From Halarcobacter sp. (lineage in GTDB: Bacteria > Campylobacterota > Campylobacteria > Campylobacterales > Arcobacteraceae), in NCBI RefSeq assembly GCF_963676935.1, contig NZ_OY781470.1:2080680-2144679 (forward strand): a stretch of 64,000 nucleotides of DNA, in the 5' to 3' direction. A model generated the notes under the pieces. It was not told the origin of the DNA. It ran no database searches and saw nothing but the letters and a program-made list of their open reading frames with translations. Both the position numbers and the translations under genes were made by a program. Below, one piece after another: positions 37,158 through 46,296 of this stretch (position 1 is its first letter; the number at the start of each line of letters is the position of its first letter).

Positions 37158-38545
37158 TGATAGAACAAAAACATATTGACTACTTTGTAGATATTGTTGA
37201 AAAAGAAAATGTATATAGTGATAAAGCACATAAGATAGCTTATTGCTATGACGCAACAAAAGAGAGATTTGAACCAGATGCTGTTGTTTTTCCAAGAAAT
37301 GAACAAGATATTTCAAAAATATTAAAATATTGTAATGAACACAAAATAGTAATTGTTCCAAGAGGAGCAGGGAGTGGTTTTACAGGTGGTGCCCTTCCAT
37401 CAAATGGTGGAATTATTTTATCTTTAGAAAGACATATGAATAAACTTCTTGAAATCGATATGGAAAATATGGTTGGTGTTGTTCAACCAGGACTTATAAA
37501 TATGCAATTTCAAAAAGCAGTTGAAGAAGTAGGATTATTTTATCCACCAGATCCAGCAAGTGAAGAATACTCAACTTTAGGTGGAAATGTATCTGAAAAT
37601 GCAGGAGGAATGAGAGCTGCAAAATATGGTATAACAAAAGACTATGTAGTTGCATTAAGAGCTGTTTTACCAAATGGAGAGATAATCACAGCAGGGAAAA
37701 AAACAATTAAAGATGTTGCAGGATACAATACAGCAGGTATTTTAATTGCAAGTGAAGGTACATTAGCAGTTATTACTGAAATCACTTTAAAGCTTATACC
37801 AAAGCCAAAATTTAAACAAACATATATGGGAGTTTTTCCTGATGTTAATAAAGCTATGAATGCCGTATTCAAATCACTTGCAAGTGGAGCAAATCCTGTT
37901 GCAATGGAGTTTTTAGATACCTTAGTTATTAAAGCTTTAAAACAAAAGTTTCCACAAGTTGAACTTCCTGAAAATGCAGGTGGAGTTTTAGTTGGAGATG
38001 TTGATGGTTCTTCAGAAGCTGAAATCAAAGCTCAACTTGAAACATTAAAAGAATCATTTGCAAATAATGGATCAATTGACTTTATAATTGCAAAAGATGA
38101 AGAGCATGGAAAATCTTTATGGTTTGCAAGAAGAAATGCAAGTCCAGCTACAGCTATTTATGGAACTAAAAAATTAAATGAAGATATTTCTGTTCCAAGA
38201 TCAAAACTTCCAGAAGCTCTTGACTCAATATATGCTATAGGTGATAAATACGGATTTAATGTACCTTGTTTTGGTCATGCAGGTGATGGGAACATTCACG
38301 TAAATGTAATGGTTAAAGATAAAAACAATCCTAAAGAGATGGAAGATGGACATAAAGCAATTGAAGAGATTTTCCAATTAGTTGTTGATATGGGTGGAAC
38401 ATTATCTGGTGAACATGGAATAGGTTTATCAAAAGCACCATTTATGAATATTGCATTCAATGAAGCAGAAATACAATTATTTAAAAATATTAAAAAAGCA
38501 TTTGATCCAAATAACATTTTAAATCCATTTAAAATGGGTCTATAA
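37157..38545 (+). CDS. glcD: FAD-linked oxidase, glycolate/D-lactate dehydrogenase (GlcD-like)
   Basis: The 462-residue flavoprotein has a PCMH-type FAD domain (VVFPRNEQDISKILK, then VPRGAGSGFTGGALP, PDPASEEYSTLGGNVSENAGG) and a C-terminal FAD-oxidase cap. The cap includes CFGHAGDGNIHVNVM and GGTLSGEHGIGLSK. This matches glycolate oxidase subunit D and D-lactate dehydrogenases; GlcE and GlcF partners are not adjacent. It starts within the stop of the preceding gene and is followed after 4 bp by a YihY gene. Confidence 0.92.
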   Translation: MIEQKHIDYFVDIVEKENVYSDKAHKIAYCYDATKERFEPDAVVFPRNEQDISKILKYCNEHKIVIVPRGAGSGFTGGALPSNGGIILSLERHMNKLLEIDMENMVGVVQPGLINMQFQKAVEEVGLFYPPDPASEEYSTLGGNVSENAGGMRAAKYGITKDYVVALRAVLPNGEIITAGKKTIKDVAGYNTAGILIASEGTLAVITEITLKLIPKPKFKQTYMGVFPDVNKAMNAVFKSLASGANPVAMEFLDTLVIKALKQKFPQVELPENAGGVLVGDVDGSSEAEIKAQLETLKESFANNGSIDFIIAKDEEHGKSLWFARRNASPATAIYGTKKLNEDISVPRSKLPEALDSIYAIGDKYGFNVPCFGHAGDGNIHVNVMVKDKNNPKEMEDGHKAIEEIFQLVVDMGGTLSGEHGIGLSKAPFMNIAFNEAEIQLFKNIKKAFDPNNILNPFKMGL

Positions 38546-38549
38546 AGAG

Positions 38550-39347
38550 ATGAATGAGAATGATTTTGTAAAAAAGCCTATAAAGAGTCTATTAAAAATA
38601 TTAGACTCTTTTTTTAATGATGACACTACATATTATGCTGCAAGTCTAAGTTTTTTTACAATATTCTCTTTACTTCCAATAATTGCTCTACTTATTTATA
38701 TAATCTCAAGTTTAGAATTAGTTCAAGGTTACTTAGATGTATTTATCAATTATGTATTTGATATATTAAATCCTACACACTCTAAAGAGTTTTTAGAAGC
38801 TTTTAAAAACTATATTTCAAATTCAAACAAACTTGGTATTATAGGTATACTTTATATGTTATTTGTATTTATTATGTTTTTTAAAGATTATGAATATATA
38901 GTAAATAAAATACATAAAGCAAAAAGGAAACCCTTACTGCAATCATTTTTCTTTTATCTGATTTTTTTAGTTACCCTTCCACTTATGTTAGCAGTTCTTA
39001 ATATTGCCCTATCATTTTATGATAATACAATATTTAATTGGTTTATAACTTTTATGTTTGCATGGTTTATATTTTTTGGTTTATTTAAATTAAGTGTAAA
39101 TAAATATATCTCATCGAAAGCTGCCGCAATATCTTCACTCTTTACTTTAATAGTATTATCAATTACAAAAAATCTTTTTGTATATTATGTTATTTACAAT
39201 AAAACATACTCAACTATTTATGGTTCTCTAGCTATTTTATTATTCTCATTTTTTTGGATTTATATCTCATGGGTAATATATCTTTATGGTATTAAAATGT
39301 GTCATAAACTGAATATCATAGAAGAAAATAAAAGATTAAAAACTTAA
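38550..39347 (+). CDS. YihY/virulence factor BrkB-family membrane protein
   Basis: The 265-residue integral membrane protein has about six helices and the family signature TYYAASLSFFTIFSLLPIIALLIY near residue 26. Another stretch near the C-terminus reads AILLFSFFWIYISWVIYLYG. Earlier work misnamed this family RNase BN; its real function is unknown. It overlaps the convergent PilJ-domain gene at its 3' end by a few bases. Confidence 0.9.
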   Translation: MNENDFVKKPIKSLLKILDSFFNDDTTYYAASLSFFTIFSLLPIIALLIYIISSLELVQGYLDVFINYVFDILNPTHSKEFLEAFKNYISNSNKLGIIGILYMLFVFIMFFKDYEYIVNKIHKAKRKPLLQSFFFYLIFLVTLPLMLAVLNIALSFYDNTIFNWFITFMFAWFIFFGLFKLSVNKYISSKAAAISSLFTLIVLSITKNLFVYYVIYNKTYSTIYGSLAILLFSFFWIYISWVIYLYGIKMCHKLNIIEENKRLKT

Positions 39348-40327
39348 CTTTTATTCTCAACTACTTTTAAAATACTATCAAGTTGCTTTTTTAAATCATT
39401 TAATTTTTTTGTTGTTTTAATTAAATTATCTGAAGACTCTATAGCTATATCTTCACTTCTATCAATACTTTTTACAATCTCTGATTTATTTTCCAACTCA
39501 CCAATAATATCTTCAAATTCATCTGTTAAATCTTGTAATTTTTCTGAAGCTAATCTTGATTGTTCTAAAGCAACTTCTGAATAATTCATTGCCGAATTAA
39601 CTTTATTAATAAAAAAGTTTATATTATCTGCCATTTCGATAAACTCTTTTTCTGTTTCAATCTCAATTGGCTTTATTTCTGTTATATCAGAAGAACTTAT
39701 TTTTTTATACTTTTCAAGAAATTCATTTGCATGACTTTCGATTTGTCTTAACTGAACTAAGGAATATAAAGAAAAAATAAATAAAAATGAAAGATATTGA
39801 AAGTTTTTAATAAACGCAGTTTTTTCTTCTATATGTTCTGTATATAAAGTTACAATTTCATCAACCTCTTCAAGTAACTTATTATTTGTTTGATAAATAT
39901 ACTCTAATATAGAATTTAATTTTTCAATATCATTATTTAAAATTGCTTTTTTGAACTCAACTGTATTTTTCTCAAATGTAGCCCACATTACACTCACTTT
40001 TGAGATTTGGTTTGCTATTTTTTCAGTTGGTGCCTCTGATATTTTTAACAATGCATTTCCATCTCTTAGTGTTTCTAAACCATATTTAAACTCATCAATT
40101 GCATTATCTATTTCAACAAAATTATTTGCTCTAGTTTGATAAAGATAAAAAATATTTTTTGTAATTCTTTGAGTAAGCATTCTTTGCTTTCCAGCAATAT
40201 TTACAATAGTAGCATCTTTTATATTATTTTGATTTAAATATATTGTGATTACTATTACACAAAATATTGATGTAAGAAGTAATGCACCCAAAATTTTTAT
40301 CTTTTGACTAACCCCTATTTTTTTCAT
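39344..40327 (-). CDS. PilJ/NarX-type periplasmic sensor protein without output domain
   Basis: The 327-residue protein has helix 1 at about residues 10-30 and a periplasmic helical domain with IAGKQRMLTQRITKNIFYLYQ, the PilJ/NarX-type sensor motif. A second helix lies at about 185-205, and a coiled-coil C-terminus (about 240-325) follows. No kinase, GGDEF or MCP signalling tip is visible. It follows the Crp/Fnr gene by 1 bp and is in its operon. In NarX the equivalent region binds nitrate; here nitrate sensing is only an inference from the motif and the nearby nap genes. Confidence 0.8.
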   Translation of the reverse strand: MKKIGVSQKIKILGALLLTSIFCVIVITIYLNQNNIKDATIVNIAGKQRMLTQRITKNIFYLYQTRANNFVEIDNAIDEFKYGLETLRDGNALLKISEAPTEKIANQISKVSVMWATFEKNTVEFKKAILNNDIEKLNSILEYIYQTNNKLLEEVDEIVTLYTEHIEEKTAFIKNFQYLSFLFIFSLYSLVQLRQIESHANEFLEKYKKISSSDITEIKPIEIETEKEFIEMADNINFFINKVNSAMNYSEVALEQSRLASEKLQDLTDEFEDIIGELENKSEIVKSIDRSEDIAIESSDNLIKTTKKLNDLKKQLDSILKVVENKS

Positions 40328-40328
40328 A

Positions 40329-40991
40329 TTATATTCCTAAATATATACTTTTTAATTCTTCTTCTTTTAAAATTAATACATTACCTTTTTCAACTGTAAT
40401 TGTTTCATTTCTAACTAATCTTTTTAATACTCTTGATAAAGTTTCAGGTTGAATGTGAAGAAGTAATGCAACTTCTGTTCTTTTTAACTGATTAAACATA
40501 TCTAAATCATTTATTAACATAAAAGCAACTTTTGAAGTAGCATCAAAAACCAATTCTCTATTTATTATACATTGTAATTGTTGATTTTTATAAATCAACT
40601 CATTTATAAAATTTAAGATTAACTCATTTTCAGCTAAAAACTCTTTTTTGAATCTATTAAAATCAATTGATAAAAGTGTACTATCTCTTAAAAATTCACT
40701 ATTTGAAAAACAGTTTATTTTATTGTCTTGAAGATTTGATAATTCAGATATCATAGAATTTGGATATACATAATATAAAAAAATCTCATTATCATACTTA
40801 TCAATCTTATAAACTTTTAAAAGTCCATCAATCAAAAATAACAATCTATCAGTAGATTCTGTTTCATAAAAAAGAACCGTATTTGCATTATATGACGAAA
40901 TATCTGACATCGATGCTACTAAATCTAATTCTTCATCTGATAAATGTGAAAATAAACTTATCGATTTTATTGCTTCTTTTGTTTTAATCAT
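40329..40991 (-). CDS. Crp/Fnr-family transcription regulator of the nitrate island
   Basis: The 220-residue protein has an N-terminal cyclic-nucleotide-like fold (about residues 15-130) and a C-terminal winged helix. The recognition helix is PETLSRVLKRLVR, whose E-x-x-S-R pattern is the FNR-type reader of TTGAT. It lacks the N-terminal cysteines of FNR, so no [4Fe-4S] cluster is expected; the effector is unknown. It is likely read from a TATAAT (40998-41003) placed so that the RNA starts at the ATG, with no Shine-Dalgarno. An FNR-like palindrome at 41026-41039 sits at its promoter. Confidence 0.9.
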   Translation of the reverse strand: MIKTKEAIKSISLFSHLSDEELDLVASMSDISSYNANTVLFYETESTDRLLFLIDGLLKVYKIDKYDNEIFLYYVYPNSMISELSNLQDNKINCFSNSEFLRDSTLLSIDFNRFKKEFLAENELILNFINELIYKNQQLQCIINRELVFDATSKVAFMLINDLDMFNQLKRTEVALLLHIQPETLSRVLKRLVRNETITVEKGNVLILKEEELKSIYLGI

Positions 40992-40997
40992 TTTAAC

Positions 40998-41067
40998 ATT
41001 ATATAAAATAAAACTGAATAATTTATTGACTCAAATCAAGTTAATAAATATTTTATTTTTATATAAT
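40998..41067. promoter_or_regulatory. Divergent promoters sharing one FNR-like box
   Basis: The palindrome TTGACTCAAATCAA (41026-41039, centre 41032.5) lies between the Crp/Fnr gene and the YgbA-like gene. A perfect TATAAT is found 29.5 bp from that centre on both sides, at 41062-41067 (plus) and 40998-41003 (minus). This puts the box at about -41.5 for both promoters, the class II FNR activator position. The start points would be near 41074 and 40991, leaving almost no leader. TSS positions are inferred. Confidence 0.75.
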
Positions 41068-41078
41068 AAACAGAAAAA

Positions 41079-41414
41079 ATGACAAAAGAAAAATTTAATA
41101 CAGAAATAAAAACATTAAGTAAATTTTTTGAGACTTATTGTAATTGTAATCATAATAAGCAATTTGAGATCAAAAATACAATTAAATATAAAGAAAAAAA
41201 TTTCAATATAAATGTAAACCTATGTGATGAATGTCAAACTCTATTTTACTATAGCATCAATAAATTACAAAACTGCCCACACGAAGAAAAACCCAGATGT
41301 AGAAAATGTCCAAATCCTTGTTATGATAAAAAAGAATGGAAAGCCTTATCAAAAGTTATGAGAAGTAGTGGACTAAAACTAGGACTAATTAAAATCAAAA
41401 AAATATTTTTATAA
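41079..41414 (+). CDS. YgbA-like, nitrous oxide-stimulated promoter family protein
   Basis: The 111-residue protein is rich in Cys and Lys. Cysteine clusters CNCNHN, LCDECQ, CPHEEKPRCRKCPNPCY and the tail KVMRSSGLKLGL match the YgbA/NO-responsive family, thought to bind metal and to respond to nitrosative stress. It is likely transcribed from a class II FNR-box promoter, with a 5'-leader of only about 5 nt and no Shine-Dalgarno. moaA follows after 63 bp with its own box. Confidence 0.8.
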   Translation: MTKEKFNTEIKTLSKFFETYCNCNHNKQFEIKNTIKYKEKNFNINVNLCDECQTLFYYSINKLQNCPHEEKPRCRKCPNPCYDKKEWKALSKVMRSSGLKLGLIKIKKIFL

Positions 41415-41418
41415 GCAA

Positions 41419-41432
41419 TTGATTTAAATCAA
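41419..41432 (+). promoter_or_regulatory. FNR-like box upstream of moaA
   Basis: TTGATTTAAATCAA is a perfect palindrome in FNR format. Its centre (41425.5) is 29.5 bp upstream of a TATGAT hexamer at 41455-41460, the same spacing as at the divergent promoters. moaA begins 18 bp further on, with AAAGG just upstream of the ATG. Confidence 0.75.
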
Positions 41433-41477
41433 TTTATAAAGTTGACTTTTTATGTATGATTTTAAAAAGGAAAAGTT

Positions 41478-42455
41478 ATGCTTATTGATAAATTTAATAG
41501 AAAAATTGATTATTTAAGAGTTTCTGTTACACAACGATGTAATTTTAGATGCCAATATTGCATGCCTGAGAAACCTTTTGAATGGACACCAAAAGAGGAT
41601 TTACTATCTTATGAACAGATGTTTAAATTTATTAAAGTAGCAATAGATAAAGGGATAAAAAAGATACGAATCACAGGTGGAGAACCTTTAGTTAGAGATG
41701 ATTTATATAAACTAATAAAAATGATATCATCTTACAAACCAGATATAGATTTAGCCTTAACAACAAATGGCTATTTACTAAAACAACAAATTGAAAAATT
41801 GAAAAATGCAGGTTTAAAAAGAATAAATATTTCAATTGACTCTTTAGAGAAAGAAACCTTTTGGTACTTAACTAAAAAAAATGTTTTAGAAAATGTTTTA
41901 GAAGGTATAGATTTAGCTATACGTTCAGGTTTAATAGTAAAACTTAATAGTGTAATAATAAAAAATATAAATGAAAATGAGATTATAAAATTATATAATT
42001 TCGCAAAAAAAAGAGATATTCAAATTAGATTTATAGAGTATATGGAAAATGAAAATGCATATTCAAATCTAAAAACTCTTTGTAGCAAAGATATTATAAA
42101 AAGAATAAAACAAAATTCACCTATAGAAGAGATTGATAAAAAAGAAAACTCAGCAGCAAAACTTTTTAAAGATAAAGATAATTACACTTTTGGAATAATT
42201 GAACCCTATGATGATTCTTTTTGCAAAACTTGCAATAGAATAAGATTAAGTGCAAATGGAGATTTAATTCCTTGTCTTTATTATGAGGATTCATTGAATA
42301 TCAAAAAAAGTTTATACAATAATCAAAAAATTGAAAAGGTATTAAATGAAGTAATTGAAAAAAGACCTGAAAAAAATAAATGGTCACATCCAACAAAAAT
42401 AGATACCTCATCAAAACAAATATCAAGTAGAGCATTCTATTTTACAGGGGGATAA
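41478..42455 (+). CDS. moaA: GTP 3',8-cyclase
   Basis: MoaA performs the first step of molybdopterin synthesis, converting GTP to 3',8-cyclo-7,8-dihydro-GTP. The radical-SAM site TQRCNFRCQYCMPEKPF (residues about 18-34) and the second cluster CKTCNRIRLSANGDLIPCLYYED are present. Length (325) is standard. AGGAAAAG precedes the ATG and an FNR-like box lies upstream. It sits just before napA, whose product needs molybdopterin. Confidence 0.97.
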   Translation: MLIDKFNRKIDYLRVSVTQRCNFRCQYCMPEKPFEWTPKEDLLSYEQMFKFIKVAIDKGIKKIRITGGEPLVRDDLYKLIKMISSYKPDIDLALTTNGYLLKQQIEKLKNAGLKRINISIDSLEKETFWYLTKKNVLENVLEGIDLAIRSGLIVKLNSVIIKNINENEIIKLYNFAKKRDIQIRFIEYMENENAYSNLKTLCSKDIIKRIKQNSPIEEIDKKENSAAKLFKDKDNYTFGIIEPYDDSFCKTCNRIRLSANGDLIPCLYYEDSLNIKKSLYNNQKIEKVLNEVIEKRPEKNKWSHPTKIDTSSKQISSRAFYFTGG

Positions 42456-42467
42456 CTAAGCTCTCTC

Positions 42468-42481
42468 TTGATATAAATCAA
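42468..42481 (+). promoter_or_regulatory. Second FNR-like box in the moaA-napA spacer
   Basis: TTGATATAAATCAA matches the half-site pattern of the other boxes. It is 90 bp upstream of the napA-proximal box and has no -10 hexamer at the right distance, so it may be an auxiliary or upstream site. Confidence 0.6.
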
Positions 42482-42557
42482 TTAAAACACAATACATAAT
42501 CTATCAAAGTATTATAAACTACCTGCTTTTTTTAAAAATAAATCTTCGTTTAATAAA

Positions 42558-42571
42558 TTGACTTAAGTCAA
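42558..42571 (+). promoter_or_regulatory. FNR-like box and promoter of napA
   Basis: TTGACTTAAGTCAA is a perfect palindrome. Its centre (42564.5) is 29.5 bp from a -10-like TAAACT at 42594-42599, giving a class II site for a start near 42606. The napA ATG is at 42640, with GAAGGAGAAG upstream. Confidence 0.7.
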
Positions 42572-42639
42572 AGCTTTAATTTTTTTTTAGTGTTAAACTT
42601 CTTTTGTCAGTAAAGAAATTTTAGAAGGAGAAGAGAAAG

Positions 42640-45450
42640 ATGTCACTTTCAAGAAGAGATTTTCTAAAAAGCTCTGCCGCAGCTTCTGCCGCAGCAGCAG
42701 TTGGCATGAGCGTACCAAGTAATTTAAGTGCAGCTACCCAAACAGCCGAGGCTGGTTGGCGATGGGATAAGGCAGCATGTAGATTCTGTGGTACAGGATG
42801 TGGAATAATGATGGCAACAAAAAATGGAAAAATTGTTGCAGTAAAAGGTGATCCTGCAGCGCCAGTAAATAGAGGATTAAACTGTATTAAAGGGTACTTT
42901 AATGCAAAAATTATGTATGGAGCAGATAGATTAAAAACTCCACTTTTAAGAGTAAATGCCAAAGGTGAGTTTGATAAAAATGGTAAATTTGCTCCTGTAT
43001 CTTGGCAAAGAGCTTTTGATGAGATGGAAGTTCATATCAAAAAAGCTTTAAAAGCTTCAGGTCCAGAAGGTGTTGGTGTATTTGCTTCAGGACAATATAC
43101 AATTATGGAAGGTTATGCAGCTCAAAAAATGATGAAAGCTGGATTTAGATCTAATGCCATTGATCCAAATGCTAGACATTGTATGGCTTCAGCTGTTGTT
43201 GGTTTCTACCAAACTTTTGGTATTGATGAACCAAGTGGATGTTATGATGATATTGAACTTACTGATACAGTTGTATCTTGGGGTTCAAATATGGCAGAGA
43301 TGCACCCTATTTTATGGTCAAGGGTTACAGATAGAAAACTATCTAATCCTGATAAAGTAAAAGTTGTAAATATATCAACATATAGACATAGAACATCAGA
43401 TTTAGCAGATATGGAAATCATATTTACACCAAATACAGATTTGGCATTATGGAACTATATTGCTCATGAAATTGTATTTAATCATCCAGAAGAGATTGAT
43501 TGGGATTTTGTAAAAAAACATATTGTTTTTGCTGCAAGTCCAGTTAATATGGGTTATGGTATGAGAAGAGCTGGTGAAAAATCTTTAAAAGAAGGTAAAT
43601 ATTCTAATAAAGAGATGGAAACAATTTCTAAAGAGATGAAAAAGAAAGTTTCTCAAACAGAAGCACCTGCACTTGCTCCTTATGGTTATAAAGCTGGTGA
43701 TACTATGGAGAATAATCCTGCTGGATTAAAACATTGGGAAATCTCTTTTGAAGAATATAAAAAATTCTTAGAGCCATATACTTTAGATTATGTAGCAAAA
43801 ATCTCTAAAGGTAATCCCGATGAGGATATAGAAGTTTTCAAGAAAAAACTTAAAGATTTAGCAGCACTATATATTGAAAAAAATAGAAGAGTTGTATCAT
43901 TCTGGACAATGGGTATGAACCAACATACAAGAGGTACGTGGGTTAATACTTTAGCATACAATGTTCACTTCTTGCTTAATAAACAAGCAAAACCTGGTTC
44001 AGGTGCATTTTCACTTACTGGACAACCTAGTGCTTGCGGTACAGCAAGAGAAGTTGGAACTTTCTGCCACAGATTACCTGCTGATATGATGGTTAAAAAT
44101 CCAGCTCATAGAAAAATCACTGAAAATAGATGGAAAATCCCTGAAGGAACATTAAATCCAGTTGGAAATCAGCACATTATGAAAATCCATAGAGATATTG
44201 AAGATGGTGTAATAAAATTTGCCTGGGTAAATGTTTGTAATCCATACCAAGATACAGCAAGTGCAAGTCACTGGATTAAAGCAGCTAGACAAATGGATAA
44301 CTTTATTGTTTGTTCAGATGGATACCCTGGTATCTCAGCAAAAGTATCTGATCTTATTTTACCAAGTGCTATGATTTATGAAAAATGGGGAGCATATGGT
44401 AATGCAGAAAGAAGAACTCAACATTGGAGACAACAAGTATTACCAATTGGTGATTCTATGTCTGATACATGGCAATGGGTTGAATTAGCAAAAAGATTTA
44501 CCATAAAAGATTTATGGGGTGAATATACGCTAAGAAATGGTAAAAAACTTCCTAATGTTATTGCTAAAGCAAAAGAGATGGGATACGATGAAAACACTAC
44601 TATGTATGATATTCTTTTTGCAAACAAAGAAGCTAAAAGCTATAAATTAAATCCAGAAGACCCTATCCAAAAAGGTTATGATAACTCTGAAGGGTTTGGT
44701 GATAGTAGAAATGTAGTAGGTAGTGATGGAGAGATTTGGAAAGGTTATGGTTTCTTTATTCAAAAATATCTATTTGAAGAGTATGCTTGGTTTGGTAGAG
44801 GGCACGCTCATGACTTAGCAGACTTTGATACATATCATAGGGTTAGAGGACTTAAATGGCCAGTAGTAGATGGTAAAGAGACTCAATGGAGATTTAATAC
44901 TAAATATGATCCTTATGCAAAAAAATATGGAAAAGAAACAGGACATACAGATTTTGCTTTCTATGGAAAACTTGCTAAAGCTCTTCCTAGTGGAGATCTG
45001 CTTGGTGTTAAAAATAAAACTAAAACAGCATTAAAAAATAAAGCAAAAATATTTGCTAGACCCTATATGGATCCACCAGAAGTTCCAAATGAAGAGTATC
45101 CATTATGGTTAAGTACAGGTAGAGTTTTAGAACACTGGCATAGTGGAACTATGACAATGAGAGTTCCTGAACTATATAGAGCAGTTCCTGAAGCATTATG
45201 TTATATGCATCCAGAAGATGCAAAAAAACATGACTTAAAACAAGGTGGACTTTGTTGGGTTGAATCAAGACGTGGTAAGGTAAAAGCTAGAGTTGAAACA
45301 AGGGGTAGAAATAGACCTTCAAGAGGTTTAGTATTTGTACCATGGTTCGATGAGAAAGTATTTATAAATAAAGTTTGTTTAGATGCAACTTGTCCACAAT
45401 CAAAACAAACAGACTTTAAAAAATGTGCAGTTAAGATATATAAAGCGTAA
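42640..45450 (+). CDS. napA: Periplasmic nitrate reductase catalytic subunit
   Basis: The 936-residue molybdoenzyme reduces nitrate to nitrite in the periplasm. A twin-arginine signal ([19 protein letters not shown]) directs folded export. The N-terminal [4Fe-4S] motif has Cys47, Cys50, Cys54 and Cys82, and the Mo ligand is Cys181 in ARHCMAS. Later motifs [12 protein letters not shown] and [12 protein letters not shown] match Campylobacterota NapA. It heads the nap operon and is followed by napG, H, B, F, an extra small gene, L and D, and lacks napC as usual in this phylum. Confidence 0.98.
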   Translation: MSLSRRDFLKSSAAASAAAAVGMSVPSNLSAATQTAEAGWRWDKAACRFCGTGCGIMMATKNGKIVAVKGDPAAPVNRGLNCIKGYFNAKIMYGADRLKTPLLRVNAKGEFDKNGKFAPVSWQRAFDEMEVHIKKALKASGPEGVGVFASGQYTIMEGYAAQKMMKAGFRSNAIDPNARHCMASAVVGFYQTFGIDEPSGCYDDIELTDTVVSWGSNMAEMHPILWSRVTDRKLSNPDKVKVVNISTYRHRTSDLADMEIIFTPNTDLALWNYIAHEIVFNHPEEIDWDFVKKHIVFAASPVNMGYGMRRAGEKSLKEGKYSNKEMETISKEMKKKVSQTEAPALAPYGYKAGDTMENNPAGLKHWEISFEEYKKFLEPYTLDYVAKISKGNPDEDIEVFKKKLKDLAALYIEKNRRVVSFWTMGMNQHTRGTWVNTLAYNVHFLLNKQAKPGSGAFSLTGQPSACGTAREVGTFCHRLPADMMVKNPAHRKITENRWKIPEGTLNPVGNQHIMKIHRDIEDGVIKFAWVNVCNPYQDTASASHWIKAARQMDNFIVCSDGYPGISAKVSDLILPSAMIYEKWGAYGNAERRTQHWRQQVLPIGDSMSDTWQWVELAKRFTIKDLWGEYTLRNGKKLPNVIAKAKEMGYDENTTMYDILFANKEAKSYKLNPEDPIQKGYDNSEGFGDSRNVVGSDGEIWKGYGFFIQKYLFEEYAWFGRGHAHDLADFDTYHRVRGLKWPVVDGKETQWRFNTKYDPYAKKYGKETGHTDFAFYGKLAKALPSGDLLGVKNKTKTALKNKAKIFARPYMDPPEVPNEEYPLWLSTGRVLEHWHSGTMTMRVPELYRAVPEALCYMHPEDAKKHDLKQGGLCWVESRRGKVKARVETRGRNRPSRGLVFVPWFDEKVFINKVCLDATCPQSKQTDFKKCAVKIYKA

Positions 45451-45468
45451 TTAAAAAGGAGTACTGCT

Positions 45469-46296
45469 TTGAACAGTAATAATCCTTTGAAAGTAAACAA
45501 AATGAAAAGTGAAGAGATAAGTGACAGAAGAAAATTCTTTCTAACCGTGGCAAGAGCAGCTGGAATTGCTGCTCTTGGTGGTTTAATTTGGAGTGCATAT
45601 ATTGATGAAGTAACAGCATCAGAACTTACTCTAAGACCACCTGGAGCATTAGATGAAGAAGATTTTCTAAAAACATGCATCAAATGTGGAATGTGTGTAG
45701 AAGCATGTCCATATGACACACTAAAATTGGCAAAACCAGGAGATAATAAACCATTAGGGACTCCTTTTTTTGAACCAAGAGAGACTCCATGTTATATGTG
45801 TACAGATATACCATGTGTTCCTGTTTGTCCAACAGATGCTTTAGATTTAAATAAAGTTAGTACAAATGGAAAACTAGATATCAATCAAGCACAAATGGGA
45901 GTTGCTGTAGTAGATACAAAAAATTGTATAGCCTTTTGGGGTATTCAATGTGATGCATGTTATAGAGCCTGTCCCTTATTAGATGTTGCTATAAAACTAG
46001 AATATACAAAAAATGAAAGAACTGGAAAACATGCTTTTTTAAAACCAATTGTTGATAGTGATTTTTGTACAGGTTGTGGTCTTTGTGAAAGGGCTTGTGT
46101 AACAGAGAATGCATCAATATTTATCCTACCAAAAGAGGTAGCTCTAGGACGTGCTGGAGATTATTATATAAAAGGTTGGGATAAAAATGATGAAAAAAGA
46201 CTTGAAAATGCAACTAGTAAAACAACCACCACAGAGATTAGTAAAGAAAAAGCTATAGATTCATTAAATGATATGGGAGGACTTTTAGATGATTAA
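45469..46296 (+). CDS. napG: Periplasmic ferredoxin-type protein NapG
   Basis: The start is TTG at 45469, with AAAGGAG 7 nt upstream. A twin-arginine-like signal (DRRKFFLTVARAAGIAALG) leads a 275-residue protein with four cysteine clusters for [4Fe-4S] centres: CIKCGMCVEACP, CYMCTDIPCVPVCP, IQCDACYRACP and CTGCGLCERAC. It is thought to pass electrons from the quinol-oxidising NapH to NapB/NapA. The end overlaps napH by 8 bp. Confidence 0.96.
   Translation: MNSNNPLKVNKMKSEEISDRRKFFLTVARAAGIAALGGLIWSAYIDEVTASELTLRPPGALDEEDFLKTCIKCGMCVEACPYDTLKLAKPGDNKPLGTPFFEPRETPCYMCTDIPCVPVCPTDALDLNKVSTNGKLDINQAQMGVAVVDTKNCIAFWGIQCDACYRACPLLDVAIKLEYTKNERTGKHAFLKPIVDSDFCTGCGLCERACVTENASIFILPKEVALGRAGDYYIKGWDKNDEKRLENATSKTTTTEISKEKAIDSLNDMGGLLDD

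Noticed and set aside
45201-45719. 172-residue antisense frame across the napA-napG junction
   Set aside because: It lies opposite two well-supported genes and has no recognisable domain.
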